Assembly (NCBI RefSeq): GCF_040054535.1
Contig: NC_090789.1
Coordinates: 2,434,197-2,498,196 of the forward strand
Length of the DNA: 64,000 bases
From: Antennarius striatus
Taxonomy: Eukaryota; Chordata; Actinopteri; Lophiiformes; Antennariidae
Direction: 5' to 3'
The notes under the pieces are model-generated. The model worked only from the letters and a program-made list of their open reading frames with translations. It ran no database searches and was not told the origin of the DNA. The translations under genes and the position numbers were made by a program. Positions within the stretch are counted from its first letter, which is position 1. The number at the start of each line of letters is the position of its first letter. Positions 38,164 to 50,002 of the stretch are shown one piece after another.

Positions 38164-40877
38164 ATGTTCATGGTCATGGTCGTGGTCGTGGTCGTGGCCG
38201 TGGTCATGGCCGTGGTCATGGCCGTGGTTGTGATCGTGGCCAACGTACCAGTCAGGTCCGATGTGCAAACTTTTCATGAGAGCCTCCAAATCTGTAGAAC
38301 CCAAAAACAATCCGAGTGACAAAAATAGTGAAGGATGGATTGAACTGGTTTTTGATTTTCAAGAATTAATGACATGGTTAACTGTCTTTTATGTTACTAG
38401 ATATAAAAGGAATGCCAGCTTGTTTATATCTGCAGACCAACTAATCCGCAAAACTGATTAAAGGGTTAATTAATTATTGTAAGCTCTATCGTATCACAAT
38501 ACCTGAAGTTCTATCCCCAAATCTTTATTGTTGCTGCTCTATCTTTCTATCTCTACACCTCTATCTTTGCAGCTCAATCCCAAATCTTTATTTTTGCAGC
38601 TCTTTCCCTGAGTCTATATTTTTCAGCTCTGTCTCCCTATCTCTACAACTCTATCTCTTTGGCTTCATCCCTGCATTGCCAGCCATACACACGTCTGCTT
38701 TTTATTCCGTGATTCTGAAGAACTTTTACCTGTGATATTGAAGTCCTCCGACCCCAGACGTTGCAAGATGTAATCCAGGAAGAAGCTTTCATTCGGCAGC
38801 GGTCGCTTCAGGAAGCAGTGACCTAGCAGAGCATGATACAAGACACGACCCAAAACTGCACCCACTTCCTGTTTCTGGTTTGGTGATGATGCGTTGACCT
38901 CTGCCATGATGGAACTGGCTGCCACACAGCCCTGTTTCCGATGGCGACAGGAGAGAGGATGGACATAGAGAACAGTTATGGATGTGACAAAATAGATTTT
39001 TAGTCTTGGAACTATAAAACATTCACTGTGCAGATGATTTTTCTAATGGGAGGATTTTTTTTGCTCTGTCAAGTATTCTTGAGTTTTCTGAATATCAATA
39101 GGGTTCCTTTTTTTTTTTTTTTAAATATTTATTTGGGTGATTACCCAAAGCAGTTAGATGACTTTACACAAATCATTTACAATCCTGCACACCAGACAGG
39201 GAATAATTATCTTGCGATTGTTGCTTACTTGATTGTCCAGGGGCTCATAGTGATCTCGAAGAAGGTCAACCAGCAGCTTCACCCCATCCACGTTCATGTG
39301 ACTGTGGTCGTGATCCTGGTCCGACCTGCTTCCCTCGTGCTCGTGGTGTTCTTGATGCTCGTGGGGTTCTTGGTGCTCGTGGTGGTCGTGGGGTTCTTGG
39401 TGCTCGTGGTGGTCGTGGGGTTCTTGGTGCTCGTGGTGGTCGTGGGGTTCTTGGTGCTCGTGGTGGTCGTGGGGTTCTTGGTGTTCTTGGTGCTCGTGGT
39501 GGTCGTGGTGGTCGTGGTCTTCCACGTGTGTGATTTCATGAAGAAGGCGTTCCTTCTCCACTCCCCATCTCCCGTGTTTTATGGCGTTGCAGACCAGATT
39601 GGGATCAATGAGGTACAGGATGGATCCGGAAGCCAAATCCGAGAATTGAGAAACGCTGACGGCGACGTGCTCTCCAGTCGTTCCATTTTCATCCGCTCTG
39701 TTGTCATGGTGACCGCCGATCAGCTGATCAACCGCGCCTGTTAGATTACACTGCAACAACAAAGACAGATTAATGAATTACTTTTATGTCTTTAAAACAA
39801 AGAGAGCAGTTGCATTTATTGATTTGGAGAAAAAAAGACTAGTTAGCAGGGACTGTACAGAAAGTACAGAACTTAAAACATAGTACAAACTTTATCATTT
39901 GTACAAACTGTTATCATCGAGCAGCACAATCTCACCACACTTTTCCCACAAGTCAGTATAATACTGTTGTTTATTTCAGTAAATCTTAGTGTAATTTGAT
40001 TTTGTAAAATAGGAATAATGTTTTGTTTATAATATGTTTAACAAAAATCACGGAGGTCTCCTGATGGGAAGGGACGCAGGCGGACAGACCGACTCTGATG
40101 CGTTAAAATCACTAAATCACGACTGCAAGTAGAGGAAAATTGTAATAATGGTATGAAATTTAAACCTTAGAAAACAGGAAGATATATTTGTGACGACAAA
40201 ACTCCACGTCCACACATCCTCGGACCTGAGCGTGAATCATGGATTTTTTTCGTGAGTTTTTGAAACTAAAAATCCCCAATTTCCGCATTTACCTTCCTAA
40301 AAAAAAATAAAAAAAAATGTTCATTTTTGATTCAGATAATTCACCAAGTTGCATTACTTTAACATCTCGATACTTGGATTCGATTAGATTTTTTAAGCGA
40401 TATTGTATTGGAATTCTTTTTTTTGAACCACTTAAGGTCCTCCTGTATGCAGATTAATAAATACATTTACTAGTCAGTAAGTTATTGATTTGGTATCAGT
40501 AATATTTTAGTGGAAAAATCAGTGTGATAAAGTGGAATTTCTTCTTCCGCTCTAGTTAACCATTAACTCTCAGAGGTGCCCCCGCAGGGGGTTAGTGTCG
40601 GACCTCGACCCCTGTGTCCCCCCCAGGGCCCACCCCGGCGCTCCGAGCGGAGTTTAAGTCTAATAAAACCTACCTTTCCACACGGCACGTCGCCGCACTG
40701 CACACGGTGCTCCAGTACACTAAAGAGGGACCAGACGGACTCCCAGGTCAGATGCTGCTGTCCCGGCGCGGACACGACACCGACCACATCCCGGTAGACC
40801 GCCTCCACCTCGGAATAACCCGAAACGGAACCAAACAAACCCCAACAGGCAAAGAGCAGTGCCGCAGGAAGAAACAT
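35793..40877 (-). CDS. slc39a4: zinc transporter ZIP4, tandem copy A
   Basis: Twelve exons on the minus strand, 793 residues: 40674-40877, 39229-39750, 38730-38931, 38014-38291, 37723-37906, 37204-37376, 36877-37044, 36679-36783, 36525-36600, 36281-36433, 36006-36193, 35793-35921. LIV-1 subfamily importer moving Zn2+ from outside into the cytosol. Signal peptide 1-20 ([20 protein letters not shown]). The long ectodomain carries two histidine arrays: exon 2, four 9-residue units HDHHEHQEP (about residues 165-205), and exon 4, a run of about 20 alternating His/Asp or Gly. The PAL motif of the ZIP4 ectodomain is in SPALLQQIM. Eight predicted membrane segments follow; transport-site motifs are intact: [10 protein letters not shown] (TM4) and HEVPHELGD (TM5). 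The cytosolic loop 578-638 is His-poor. Human ZIP4 is 647 residues; the excess is mostly the arrays. Confidence 0.95.
38135..38230. repeat. imperfect trinucleotide/hexanucleotide array coding His-Asp/His-Gly (slc39a4 A exon 4)
   Basis: Runs of GTGGTC/GTGGCC on the plus strand translate on the minus strand as alternating His with Asp or Gly. It is coding and in frame, so length changes of six bases alter zinc-binding capacity without breaking the gene. Confidence 0.9.
38500..38660. repeat. degenerate pyrimidine-rich minisatellite in slc39a4 A intron 3
   Basis: Diverged units built on GCTCTATCTC...AAATCTTTATTTTT repeat about five times. A related, differently sized array occupies the same intron of copy B (about 44660-44880), so the array predates the gene duplication. 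Confidence 0.65.
39360..39500. repeat. 27-bp coding tandem repeat (slc39a4 A exon 2)
   Basis: Four near-identical 27-bp units encode HDHHEHQEP on the minus strand. The matching position in copy B holds 18-bp units encoding HDHQEP. Confidence 0.9.
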
Positions 40878-40924
40878 CTTCAGAGGTTTTAACTTGGAAT
40901 ATTAGAGAACCGGTTCCCAAGAAA

Positions 40925-40931
40925 GAGCGCA
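40925..40931 (-). promoter_or_regulatory. metal-response-element core upstream of slc39a4 A
   Basis: On the minus strand TGCGCTC fits the MTF-1 core TGCRCNC, about 50 bp before the ATG. It is conserved at the same place in copy B (48206-48212). A 7-bp match is weak alone. Confidence 0.3.
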
Positions 40932-41059
40932 GCAAAGTGTGCGCGTCCGGTCCGACGGTGTTTCTGTGGACACGTTGTACCTGCAACTGAATTCTGGAAT
41001 GTGACTGTCTGAGATGAGGACCATTCTTTGCAATAGCCTTCAAAGCCAGCGTCACCTGA

Positions 41060-41420
41060 GATGAAAGATTTCAGTTACTTTCTCCAAAGACCAACTGTCT
41101 TCTTTGTAGTCTTTTATGTCAACCAAACTGCCCAGAACTAGTCTTCAAGGCCAGAGCCCATTGGTACATTCCTCCTGTGCTTTTCCCACCATGTATCTGA
41201 TAAAATATTTTTTCTTTCATAGGGAGTTCTTTGTTTTGCATGCCTTTCTCCTGTATAAAAAGTATCACTCCCTGAATTATGATGGGGTGAGAGATACAAC
41301 CCAGCTACATGTTGACTAGTATCTCTCACCCACTTTCTGCTGCAGCCGTGAAATAAAAGAAAGAAGAAGAAATAAAATCTTCAAAGACAGTTCCTTGTAA
41401 CTCCCTTCACTACAGAGAAA
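41060..41420. mobile_element. LTR-like fossil segment (unassigned retroelement)
   Basis: Homology between the two slc39a4 upstream regions stops near 41056 and this segment follows. It holds GTATAAAAAG (TATA-like, near 41254) and AATAAA (near 41353) about 100 bp apart with no coding frame, an arrangement typical of a solo LTR. No clear target duplication was found. If real it is a lone LTR relic of unknown family and age. Confidence 0.25.
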
Positions 41421-41520
41421 TAAACTTTATTTATCCCCAAGTGTCAATAGAAGTCACATAAAGCAGCATTATTGGTGCAAAAGAAAACATGAGCAGCGAC
41501 CCGTAACCACAAGAAAGAAA
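41411..41520. mobile_element. dispersed fish retroposon tail fragment
   Basis: The ACTTTATTTATCCCCAAG motif and following sequence resemble the tails at 6563, 51873 and 58120. Fragment only; family not assigned. Confidence 0.4.
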
Positions 41521-41745
41521 GAAATCTACGACATAAGGCAGCAATTTGCTCATCGAACAGTATTTAAAACATCACTCCACTATCACAACTTCTGAAGGTT
41601 AAAGCATTTTAATGCCACAGATTATTTAAATGCTTTAACAGATCTTGTTTGATTGGGTTATTTACCCATTTGACAGTAATGGAAACAAGAGCTACCTTCA
41701 TTTCAGTCTTTTTGATGTCAGTGGGGGACCCAACATGGTTTATAT

Positions 41746-41763
41746 ACAATAATAATAATAATG
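41746..41763. repeat. (AAT)n microsatellite
   Basis: A short AAT array in the DNA 3' of slc39a4 copy B. Confidence 0.9.
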
Positions 41764-41885
41764 GATTAGATTCTTATAGTGTTTTTCTGGACACTCAAAG
41801 ACGCTTTACAAAATGGATCCATTTAACACCCACAATGTAAACCAGAATCAGAATTAACATACTAGCAGGACATCATGTCACAGAT

Positions 41886-42349
41886 TTAAAAAGTAATATT
41901 CTCTTCATACAATGACAGCAGCAGCAGAATCATCCAGCCAATGAAAAGGCCCAGATTCTGGAGCAGAAACAACAGCCAGGGCTTTTTGTGTTTGATGTGG
42001 GCCATGGTGGGGAGCTTAAAAGGAGAAAGGAGAGAACGGAATTAAAGATTGCTTTGACAGCTGATCTATTGTCAGTTTTGTACAGCTCCAATACGCACCA
42101 AATCAGCTAGGGCCACATAGAGGAAGAGTCCCGTAGTAATAGCAGCTATCCACTGCGTGGTTTCAAAATCCGTGGCTACGGACAGAGCGATATAAAGGCC
42201 AACAAAGGAGGTCATGGCGCTGCCCAAATTAAAAAGTAACGCCTTTAGGGGAGACAAACCGCAGTAGAGCAAGACGGCAAAATCACCTGCAGAGAAAGGC
42301 CAAGTTAGTAAAAATTACGAAGTGAAACCAAGTAGACATTTGTCTCTGG

Positions 42350-42432
<83 letters not shown>

Positions 42433-45400
42433 TGCGTCCTTTACCCAGCTCGTGGGGCAGTTCGTGGCAGAATACGGCTAATGATGTAGCCAGACCGGAC
42501 CTCCACGACAAGGCAAAAGCTGCACCTATGGCTAAACCATCTGCAAAGTTGTGGATCCCGTCGCCAATGACGATCATATAAGGAAGCAAACGCTGTTCTG
42601 AAGACAAAGGGGTAGTTAGTCGTGCTTCAGTCGTGATAATTACAATTATTTGATCACAAGAAGTTTGTTTTTTGTTTGGAGTAATTACCTCTGGTGCGGA
42701 TTTTCAATGATGATGATTTCTCATCGTCTTCACTGTCGTCCTGAACGTGGTTGCTCTCAACCTGTCCAGAACACACTTGTGTAACTAACACATCCAACAA
42801 TTTCTCATTATTAACCCAATCTTGAAAAGTGCTTCTCACCAAATCTGCTTTCGATGCTGACTGTGAATTGGCTTTTTTATTCAGCCTTTCCTGGTGATAC
42901 ATTTCTATAACCCTCCCGTGGTCACAGTGGTGAGGATCTTTTTCCTACAGGGCGAGAGAAAACAAAATGACTCGCCTGACAGTAGATTTTTGGTATCTGC
43001 AGTTGATTAATTGATTGATTGATCATTACCTCATTACTTGAATGTTCATGTCCATATGTGAGCAAAGAGAAGAGAGTTTCCATCAGATAGAACAGGTAGA
43101 GCCCAGCCATCACCACCAACATCTTGTACAGGTAGTCTGGAGGTGGGTGACTCCCATGTGAACTCCCTCCTTCATGGTTGTGTAAACCTAGAGCCTGGAT
43201 CCCCAGAAGAATTAGTCAAAATGGGTGTACGTTGAAGGAATATCAACATTAATATAGAAGGAATCCCAGATTATCATAGTGTCCTAAAACAGGAACTGAT
43301 ATTTAGTGAATTGATCTCCTTTCTAGCAGTAAAACAACTTCATTCAGCTTTAAAATGGTTGGTAATACTCACGACTGGCATCAGGTGTAGTAGTGCATCT
43401 CCAGACAGTGAGCCTACAGCCAGGCTGATGCAGAAGTGGACGCACAACTGGAACACACCAGTACATTTAGAGCACATCAGCAAGCCAATGCCGAACATGG
43501 CCGCTAGCGTTATGAACACATTGGCAATAGATGCGTATATGTATCCTGCAGGAAGATAAGAGAATATAAAAGGTTGGAGGTCAGTTATTACATGTTGATA
43601 TAAAGTCTCAAACCTATGACAGAGAAGGTAACACGCAAAAATACACATGCAAGGTTTTTTTTTTAACCTGATCTAGTAGTTTAATGTAAATTTGTCATAT
43701 TCAAATGTAGGCAATCTCAAAAAGGGCAGTGTCAAAAAGAAACAGATAGTCTTTACCTGGACTTCATACATTTATGTGACTCCCAAGGTCATTATGCTAT
43801 GAGACTTGTGAACAAAACCTTGTAACCAGGAGTCTTGTGACTGAGAGTCTGGTCTCTTATAAGGACAACATCAGCATTGCTCCCCCTTTCAATCTTTTGA
43901 CGTCGATCCCAGAAAAAGTTTTTGTTACTTGTTCAGGACAACTTACTCTCAGCCAGGGAGATCTCATCTGGGACAGTGGGTTCTATGGTTTCTCTACAAG
44001 TTCCACTCATGATCTGCTGGAGGAGTGCAGGACTGACGCGAGCCAATCCTGACCGACCCAGGACGGAGGAGTCAGAACCGTTGCCTGCCAGACCGTAGAT
44101 CAGGACTAACTCTTCAGCTGAGAAACACAACTGTAGGACAGCAATCTGTGATCAACTGCTGATCTGTAATTCACCCAATTTTTTCAACATCAACAATATG
44201 ACTATTTTAAAATCTGTATTTTTGTACCTGATCAAACGTGATATTTTCTGTATGCCTCCAGTGACCGTAGTCCGCTCTCCTTTCAACATGTTCATCTCCC
44301 TGGTGATTTCCTTCATCCAATTCAAATTTGTGATGTCCATCTGCATCATGGCTGTGGTCATGTTCATGACCATGGTCGTGGCCGTGATCGTGTTCATGGT
44401 CATGGTCAGGATTGCGGCCGAAGTACCAGTCAGGTCCGATTTGCAGGCTGCTCATGAGAGCCTCCAAATCTGTAGAACCCAAAAACAATCCGAGTGACAA
44501 AAATAGTGAAGGATGGATTGAACTGGTTTTCGATTTTCAAGAATTAATGACATGGTTAACTTTTTTCTTTATGTTACTAGAAATAAAAGGAATGCTAATG
44601 GTTTATATTTGCAGACCAACATTTTCACAAAACTGACCAATTAATTACCTCAAGCTCTATCCCATCACAATACCTGAAGCTCTATCCCCAAATATTTGTT
44701 TTGTCGCTCTGTCTCTGTATCTATACAGCTCCATTTATTTATCGTCAGCCATGCAGCTCTATCCCTGAATCTTTTTTTTTTTGTATCTCTATCACTAAAT
44801 CTTTATTTCGCAACTCTGCCCCTGTATCTTTATTTTTTCAGCTCTGTCTCCCTATCTCCACAACTCTATCTCTTTGGCTTCATCCCTTCATTGCCAGCCA
44901 TACACACATCAGCTTTTTATTCCATGAGTCTGAAGAACTTTTACCTGTGATATTGAAGTCCTCCGACCCCAGACGTTGCAAGATGTAATCCAGGAAGAAG
45001 CTTTCATTCGGCAGCGGTCGCTTCAGGAAGCAGTGACCTAGCAGAGCATGATACAAGACACGACCCAAAACTGCACCCACTTCCTGTTTCTGGTTTGGTG
45101 ATGATGCGTTGACCTCTGCCATGATGGAACTGGCTGCCACACAGCCCTGTTTCCAATGGTGACAGGAGAGAGGATGGACATAGAGAACAGTTATGGATGA
45201 GATGAAATAGATTTTTAGTCAACGACTTGTCTTAGAACTAAATACATTTACTGTTCAGTTGATAGTTTGGTTATTTTAGGTGATTTTCTTTTGCTCTTTC
45301 AATTCTTGAGTTATCAAGAATGACAGGGTTAGGGTTAGACATCAAGGTTTTTTAAATTGTTTTATTACTTGTTTGGTGATTAACATAAGCAATTAGATGA

Positions 45401-46585
45401 CAACACAAATTGCCAAGGGTGTATCAATATCTTTTGGCATGCATTCATTATAGCAGCAACTTAATTACAATCCTGTACGCCAGATAGGAAATAATTATGG
45501 GCTAATCTTGCTATTTTCATTTTCATCATCTTGCGATTGTTGCTTACTTGATTGTCCAGGGGCTCATAGTGATCTCGAAGAAGGTCAACCAGCAGCTTCA
45601 CCCCATCCACGTTCATGTGACTGTGGTCGTGATCCTGGTCCGACCTGCTTCCCTCGTGCTCGTGGTGTTCTTGGTGGTCGTGGGGTTCTTGGTGGTCGTG
45701 GGGTTCTTGGTGGTCGTGGGGTTCTTGGTGGTCGTGGGGTTCTTGGTGCTCATGGTGGTCGTGGTCTTCCACGTGTGTGATTTCATGGAGGAGGCGTTCC
45801 TTCTCCACTCCCCATCTCCCGTGTTTTGTGGCGTTGCAGACCAGATTGGGATCCATGAGGTACAGGATGGATCCGGAAGCAAAGTCCGAGAATTGAGAAA
45901 CGCTGACGGCGACGTGCTCTCCAGTCGTTCCATTTTCATCCACTCTGTGGTCATGGTGACCGCCGATCAGCTGATCAACCGCGCCTGTTAGATTACACTG
46001 CAGCAACAGACAAATCCAGATTAAAAGATGATTGATTGATTGATTGATTGATTAATTGCACAGTGATGCAAATGTCTTCCAGGTCATTTTGGATTTGTAC
46101 CACGGGTCATTTATTATTTTATGGCACTTAGTAATAAGATCAATAACAGTGATTTATTGGACAAGTCATTCTTCATTTCTTATCATAATTTACCAGCGCA
46201 GATAAATTCCTTTCACCAATCTTGCAATTTTAGCAAATGTATCAAAGGTCAGGCTGACTAAAGGTATGTTTTTTTCATTTATTTGAATTACTTTTAGGTT
46301 TTTAAATCAAAGCGAGCGTTCGCATTCATTGATTTGAGGACGAAATTCTGGGCGTCGGTTCAATTTTTGAAATGCAGACAAAGTCAAATGAGATTCTGAG
46401 CACTAAAAATCTGGGTTTCACGCAATCTCTCAATTCAGTTCCGGTGAGTTCAGTTCATCCCACATGAGGAATGTAAAATTCAACATGTTTTGCTTTTTCA
46501 CCGGAGACAGCAGTGATAGCTTCCCAGAGATCAACTCAGGAGGTCTTCAATAGGGAGGTTTGAACCGGTGCTATTTGTAAAAACC

Positions 46586-46616
<31 letters not shown>

Positions 46617-48154
46617 TACTTAAAACAAGAGTTCAAACAAAATATTTTCCGTGTACAGGTGTGGGACATGATGGGATGTATGGAATGGCATTATTTAGGA
46701 AGCAAGAAAGGTTTGTGCATTCATTTAGTTGAGGAAAAAAAGGCAAGTGATCAGATTAATAACAAATCTACATTACGGATTACTAGCAAGATTAAAAATT
46801 GTAGAATTTACAAAACAAAGAGACGCTACTTTCCAGGGACTGTACAGAAAGTACAGACCTTAAAACAGATAGTACAAACTTTATCATTTGTACAAACTTA
46901 TCACTGAGCAGCACAATCTCACCACACTTTTTCCCACATGTCAGTGTAATACTGTTGATTAATTCAGTAAAATTTTAGAGTACTGTAATTTGATTTTGTC
47001 ATATTGGAGGAATGTTTTTGTTTTTAATAGATTTAATGGTGGCGCAGTGGGTTGCGCTGTCGTCGCACACCAGGGCGGTTCCGGGTTCGAGTCCCGCTAC
47101 GTCCAGAGTTTGCATTTTCTCCCCGTGTCTGTGTGACTTCTCTCCGGGCGCACCGGCTTCCTCCCACCTCCAAAAAATATTTTACAGGTTGATTGGCCGT
47201 TCCAAATTGACCGTAGGTAAGACTGTGTGCCAGCGTGTTTGTCCGGAGTTTCCCCCGCCTCATGCACGCCCAGGCCGGCTGGGTTCGGCTCCAGCTCCCG
47301 GCGACAGCGGATGGATGTTTAAACAAAAATCACGGGGGGAGGAACCACAGGTGGACAAAATGACTCTGTTAAGTTAATTTAAAGAAAAAAAAAGTTACTA
47401 AATTTAAATATTTAAAAAAATACACAGGAAAATATGCCTGTGACAGCAAAACTCCACTTTAACACATCAACTGACCTGAGAGTGAATCATGTGAGTTCCT
47501 GTAGACTCACTTTTGAAACTAAAAATCCCCCAATTTCCGCATTAACTTTGTAAATTTTTACTGATTTTTCTGTTCATTCGTGATTCGGATAATTCACTAA
47601 GTTGAATTCCTGTAATATCCTGATACTTCGATTTTATTTTAAGCGGTATTATATTGGAATTTTTTTTTAACCCCTTCCGGTCTTTCTCTATATGCAGATA
47701 AATGCATTCACTCGTCAGTAACTTATTGATTTGATATTACTGTGGCAATATTTCAGTGCAAAAATCAGTGTGATAAAGTGTAAAATCTCTCTGTTTAACC
47801 ATTAACGCTCACAGATGCGGGTTATCGGCCTGAGCGCACAGGTGCGCCCGCAGGCAGGCGGGCGGTCCCGGACCTCGACCCCTGTGTCCCCCCCAGGGCC
47901 GGCCCCGGCGCTCCGAGCCCCGTGCGGAGCTTGAGTCTAATAAAACCTACCTTTCCACACGGCACGTCGCCGCACTGCACACGGCGCTCCAGTATATTAA
48001 AGAGGGACCGGACGGACTCCCAGGTCAGATGCTGCTCTCCCGGCGCGGACACGACACCGACCACATCCCGGTAGACCGCCTCCAACGCGGGAGAACCCGA
48101 AACTGAACCGAACAAACCCCAACAGGCCAGGAGCAGTGGCGCAGGAAAAAACAT
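41886..48154 (-). CDS. slc39a4: zinc transporter ZIP4, tandem copy B
   Basis: Twelve exons on the minus strand, 755 residues: 47951-48154, 45548-45997, 44945-45146, 44228-44469, 43947-44130, 43373-43545, 43030-43194, 42840-42944, 42689-42761, 42445-42597, 42099-42286, 41886-42014. Structure matches copy A exon for exon. Signal peptide [20 protein letters not shown]; ectodomain with PAL motif (SPALLQQIM); TM4 [10 protein letters not shown] and TM5 HELPHELGD intact, so transport should be retained. Exon 3 encodes the same protein as copy A. It differs in the histidine arrays: exon 2 has 6-residue HDHQEP units instead of 9-residue HDHHEHQEP, and exon 4 has a shorter, mixed [19 protein letters not shown] run. 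C-terminus EENITF versus EESINF. Intron 10 holds a long (TG)n array and intron 1 a SINE. Confidence 0.95.
42350..42431. repeat. (TG)n microsatellite in slc39a4 B intron 10
   Basis: About 40 TG units, ending 14 bp before the exon 10 donor on the minus strand. Absent from the same intron of copy A. Confidence 0.97.
45665..45740. repeat. 18-bp coding tandem repeat (slc39a4 B exon 2)
   Basis: Four units encoding HDHQEP on the minus strand, the counterpart of the 27-bp repeat in copy A. Confidence 0.9.
47036..47317 (+). mobile_element. tRNA-derived SINE, nearly full length, in slc39a4 B intron 1
   Basis: Pol III boxes are visible: A box TGGCGCAGTGG at 47040-47050 and B box GGTTCGAGTCC at 47084-47094. 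The body runs through TCTCCCCGTGTCTGTGTGAC and AAATTGACCGTAGGT to a GGCTCCAGCTCCCGGCGACA tail with GGATGGATG. This is the fish family with the CAGAGTTTGCATNTTCTCCCCGTG core. Antisense to slc39a4. Confidence 0.85.
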
Positions 48155-48205
48155 CTTCAGAGGTTTTTTTAACTTGGAATGTTTTGAGAAACGGTTCCTG
48201 AGAAA

Positions 48206-48212
48206 GAGCGCA
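48206..48212 (-). promoter_or_regulatory. metal-response-element core upstream of slc39a4 B
   Basis: Minus-strand TGCGCTC (MTF-1 core TGCRCNC), 52 bp before the ATG, at the position matching copy A. An inverted CCAAT (ATTGG) lies further upstream near 48303. Confidence 0.3.
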
Positions 48213-48379
48213 GGGTGTGGGCGCCCGGTCTGACGGTTCTAAACCGGAGAGCTCGGACTCGCAGTTTAAACCCGATGTACCTGGAAATGAATTCTGGAAT
48301 GTGATTGGCTGAGAAGAGGCTCGTGCTCTGCAATAACCTCCAAACACGGCGTCACCGCACAGACCCTGGAACTCACCTT

Positions 48380-49200
48380 CACGTGGGAAACAATTAGTCG
48401 TCCCGGTCATCGTGACCGTTTCTGATTGATCGAACGGAGACTCGTGCTGTCGCGACCTTTGTGACGGTAACCCCACCTGAGGGGACAGGTGGAGGGGACA
48501 CGCCCACACGTCAGGAGCGATTTGTTCCACTAAATACCACACCCCTGAACTCCAAAGCGTCCAGACAAGAAATAACTTCAATACGTAATAAAAAAAATCT
48601 ACATCTTCAATTCAAAATTAAAATTGAAAGTCCTTCTTATTAAAACACCTTCAATGGTACTAAACGTCACATGATCGTTTTACACAAATTATTATAATAC
48701 AAAGTACTTTATTCTATTCCAAACTTTATCCCGGATATGATCACAAAAACACAGTTATGACTAGATGACATCTAACTATGACATCTTATCTTGAAACTGG
48801 ACCACTCTCAAATCCACGCAGGGGATATTTTCTGACTCGTCATGAACTGGCGCCACAAATTAAGGCGCGCTAAAAATGGATAAATGATTCACAAGTTGCG
48901 GGTCACTCGGTGCGTTTTTTATTCCCCTCATTTAGGTTATGGTTTAGGGTTGTACTGTCGAATGAGCTGCAAACATGATTAGTCACTTACATTTTATGCT
49001 CTGAATTTAATGATTCCAATGAATTCACTTCAGATTGTGTTGAGTTTTCGTTCAATGACAGAAAGATGAAAAAAGTCTTAAAAACCTTTCGAGATTAATT
49101 AAAAAGCAGTGTGTTCATTCACATTTTTAACTTTGAATTTTTTTTTCAGCTTTATTCGGTAAAATGTCAAACATAAAGGAGCTGCTTCATTCCCCTGACG
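48380..49200. other. intergenic DNA upstream of slc39a4 B
   Basis: No gene or recognised repeat was seen. The slc39a4 duplication homology fades out near 48360. AT-rich with scattered CpG. Confidence 0.5.
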
Positions 49201-49224
49201 AGCGGGTGTGTTTGTCAGTTTTCA

Positions 49225-49238
49225 CCACTAGATGGCGC
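49225..49238 (+). promoter_or_regulatory. CTCF-type motif
   Basis: CCACTAGATGGCGC fits the vertebrate CTCF core CCASYAGRKGGCRS at all 14 positions. It lies between the slc39a4 pair and the gene-poor segment. Occupancy unknown. Confidence 0.6.
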
Positions 49239-49554
49239 CTCTGGTCCGTGTCATCACAGAAATGACGCTCTTCCCTCTTTCCGCAGAAAACAAACGAAAA
49301 AGAAACAAACTCACTGTTACGTCATATCATAACACAATTTATAATTACAAGGCTTGATTTTTAATAAAAATTTATTTAAAAAATAAATTCGTTTTGACAA
49401 AAGCTTTGACGTGAACATGGTTATTTTAAAATGCATACGCTTTATCATTATTTTGATTTCAAATGTTTTCGAATTTTGTAAAAGATACTCATTTTTAATT
49501 GTAAAATACATTCAGCTTCTTTTAAACATAATTTAAATATTTAAAATAATAATA

Positions 49555-49725
49555 TTTCATCCGTACATCTTCCACCGCTTATTCGGGACCGGGTCGCGGG
49601 AGCAACAGTCTCAGCGGGGATGTCCATACTTCCCTCTCCCCAGACACCTCTTCCAGCTCCTCCGGGGGGATCCCGAGGCGTTCCCAGGCCAGTGGAGAGA
49701 CATAGTCCCTGAAGATGGATGGATG
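49555..49725 (-). mobile_element. LINE 3'-end fragment
   Basis: Minus-strand translation reads LAWERLGIPPEELEEVSGE, the C-terminal peptide found before the 3' tail of a common fish LINE, with a GGATGGATGG-type tail at the other side (49715-49728). About 170 bp only; the LINE clade is not assigned. Confidence 0.55.
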
Positions 49726-49814
49726 GATAAATTATCTCCCGACCTATATACTGTATGTGAATAAGCCTACTGGAAAACCTCAGTGTCACGTTTTAACTCC
49801 ACCCACTACCTGTC

Positions 49815-49979
49815 CAACCAATCACGGCGCATCTTCCAGAAGGAATCACGTGAACAATATGGCGGAGAGCATCGGGCAGCGTGTTACGCCTTTCGTCCAC
49901 ACGACATCGCAGATATCCGGGACGAAAACGCTGAACGAAGTGAAGTTTTTTGAAAATGCCGGGTCTGCGTTGTCGTGAG
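49815..49979 (+). promoter_or_regulatory. promoter-like block with possible short first exon
   Basis: Clustered CCAAT box (ACCAATCACGG near 49818), E-box TCACGTGA near 49846, and AATATGGCGG (YY1-like) at about 49856, then an ATG at 49861 opening MAESIGQRVTPFVHTTSQIS and stopping at 49976-49978. No homologue was recognised and no donor is obvious. It could be a housekeeping promoter whose gene I cannot see, or a relic. Confidence 0.35.
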
Positions 49980-50002
49980 GCTATAACCGAAACTTTTTCT
50001 AT

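Noticed and set aside
38008-38319. Plus-strand valine-rich open frames opposite slc39a4 exon 4 (and 39028-39744, 45548-45991 opposite exon 2)
   Set aside because: They are antisense readings of the His-rich coding repeats; the minus strand has the ZIP4 domains and splice sites.
45665-45740. Regular short repeats resembling a CRISPR array
   Set aside because: Units are 18 bp (27 bp in copy A) with no spacers, in frame inside a coding exon of a vertebrate gene.
47036-47110. tRNA gene suggested by good A and B boxes
   Set aside because: No cloverleaf can be completed and the boxes lead into a SINE body.
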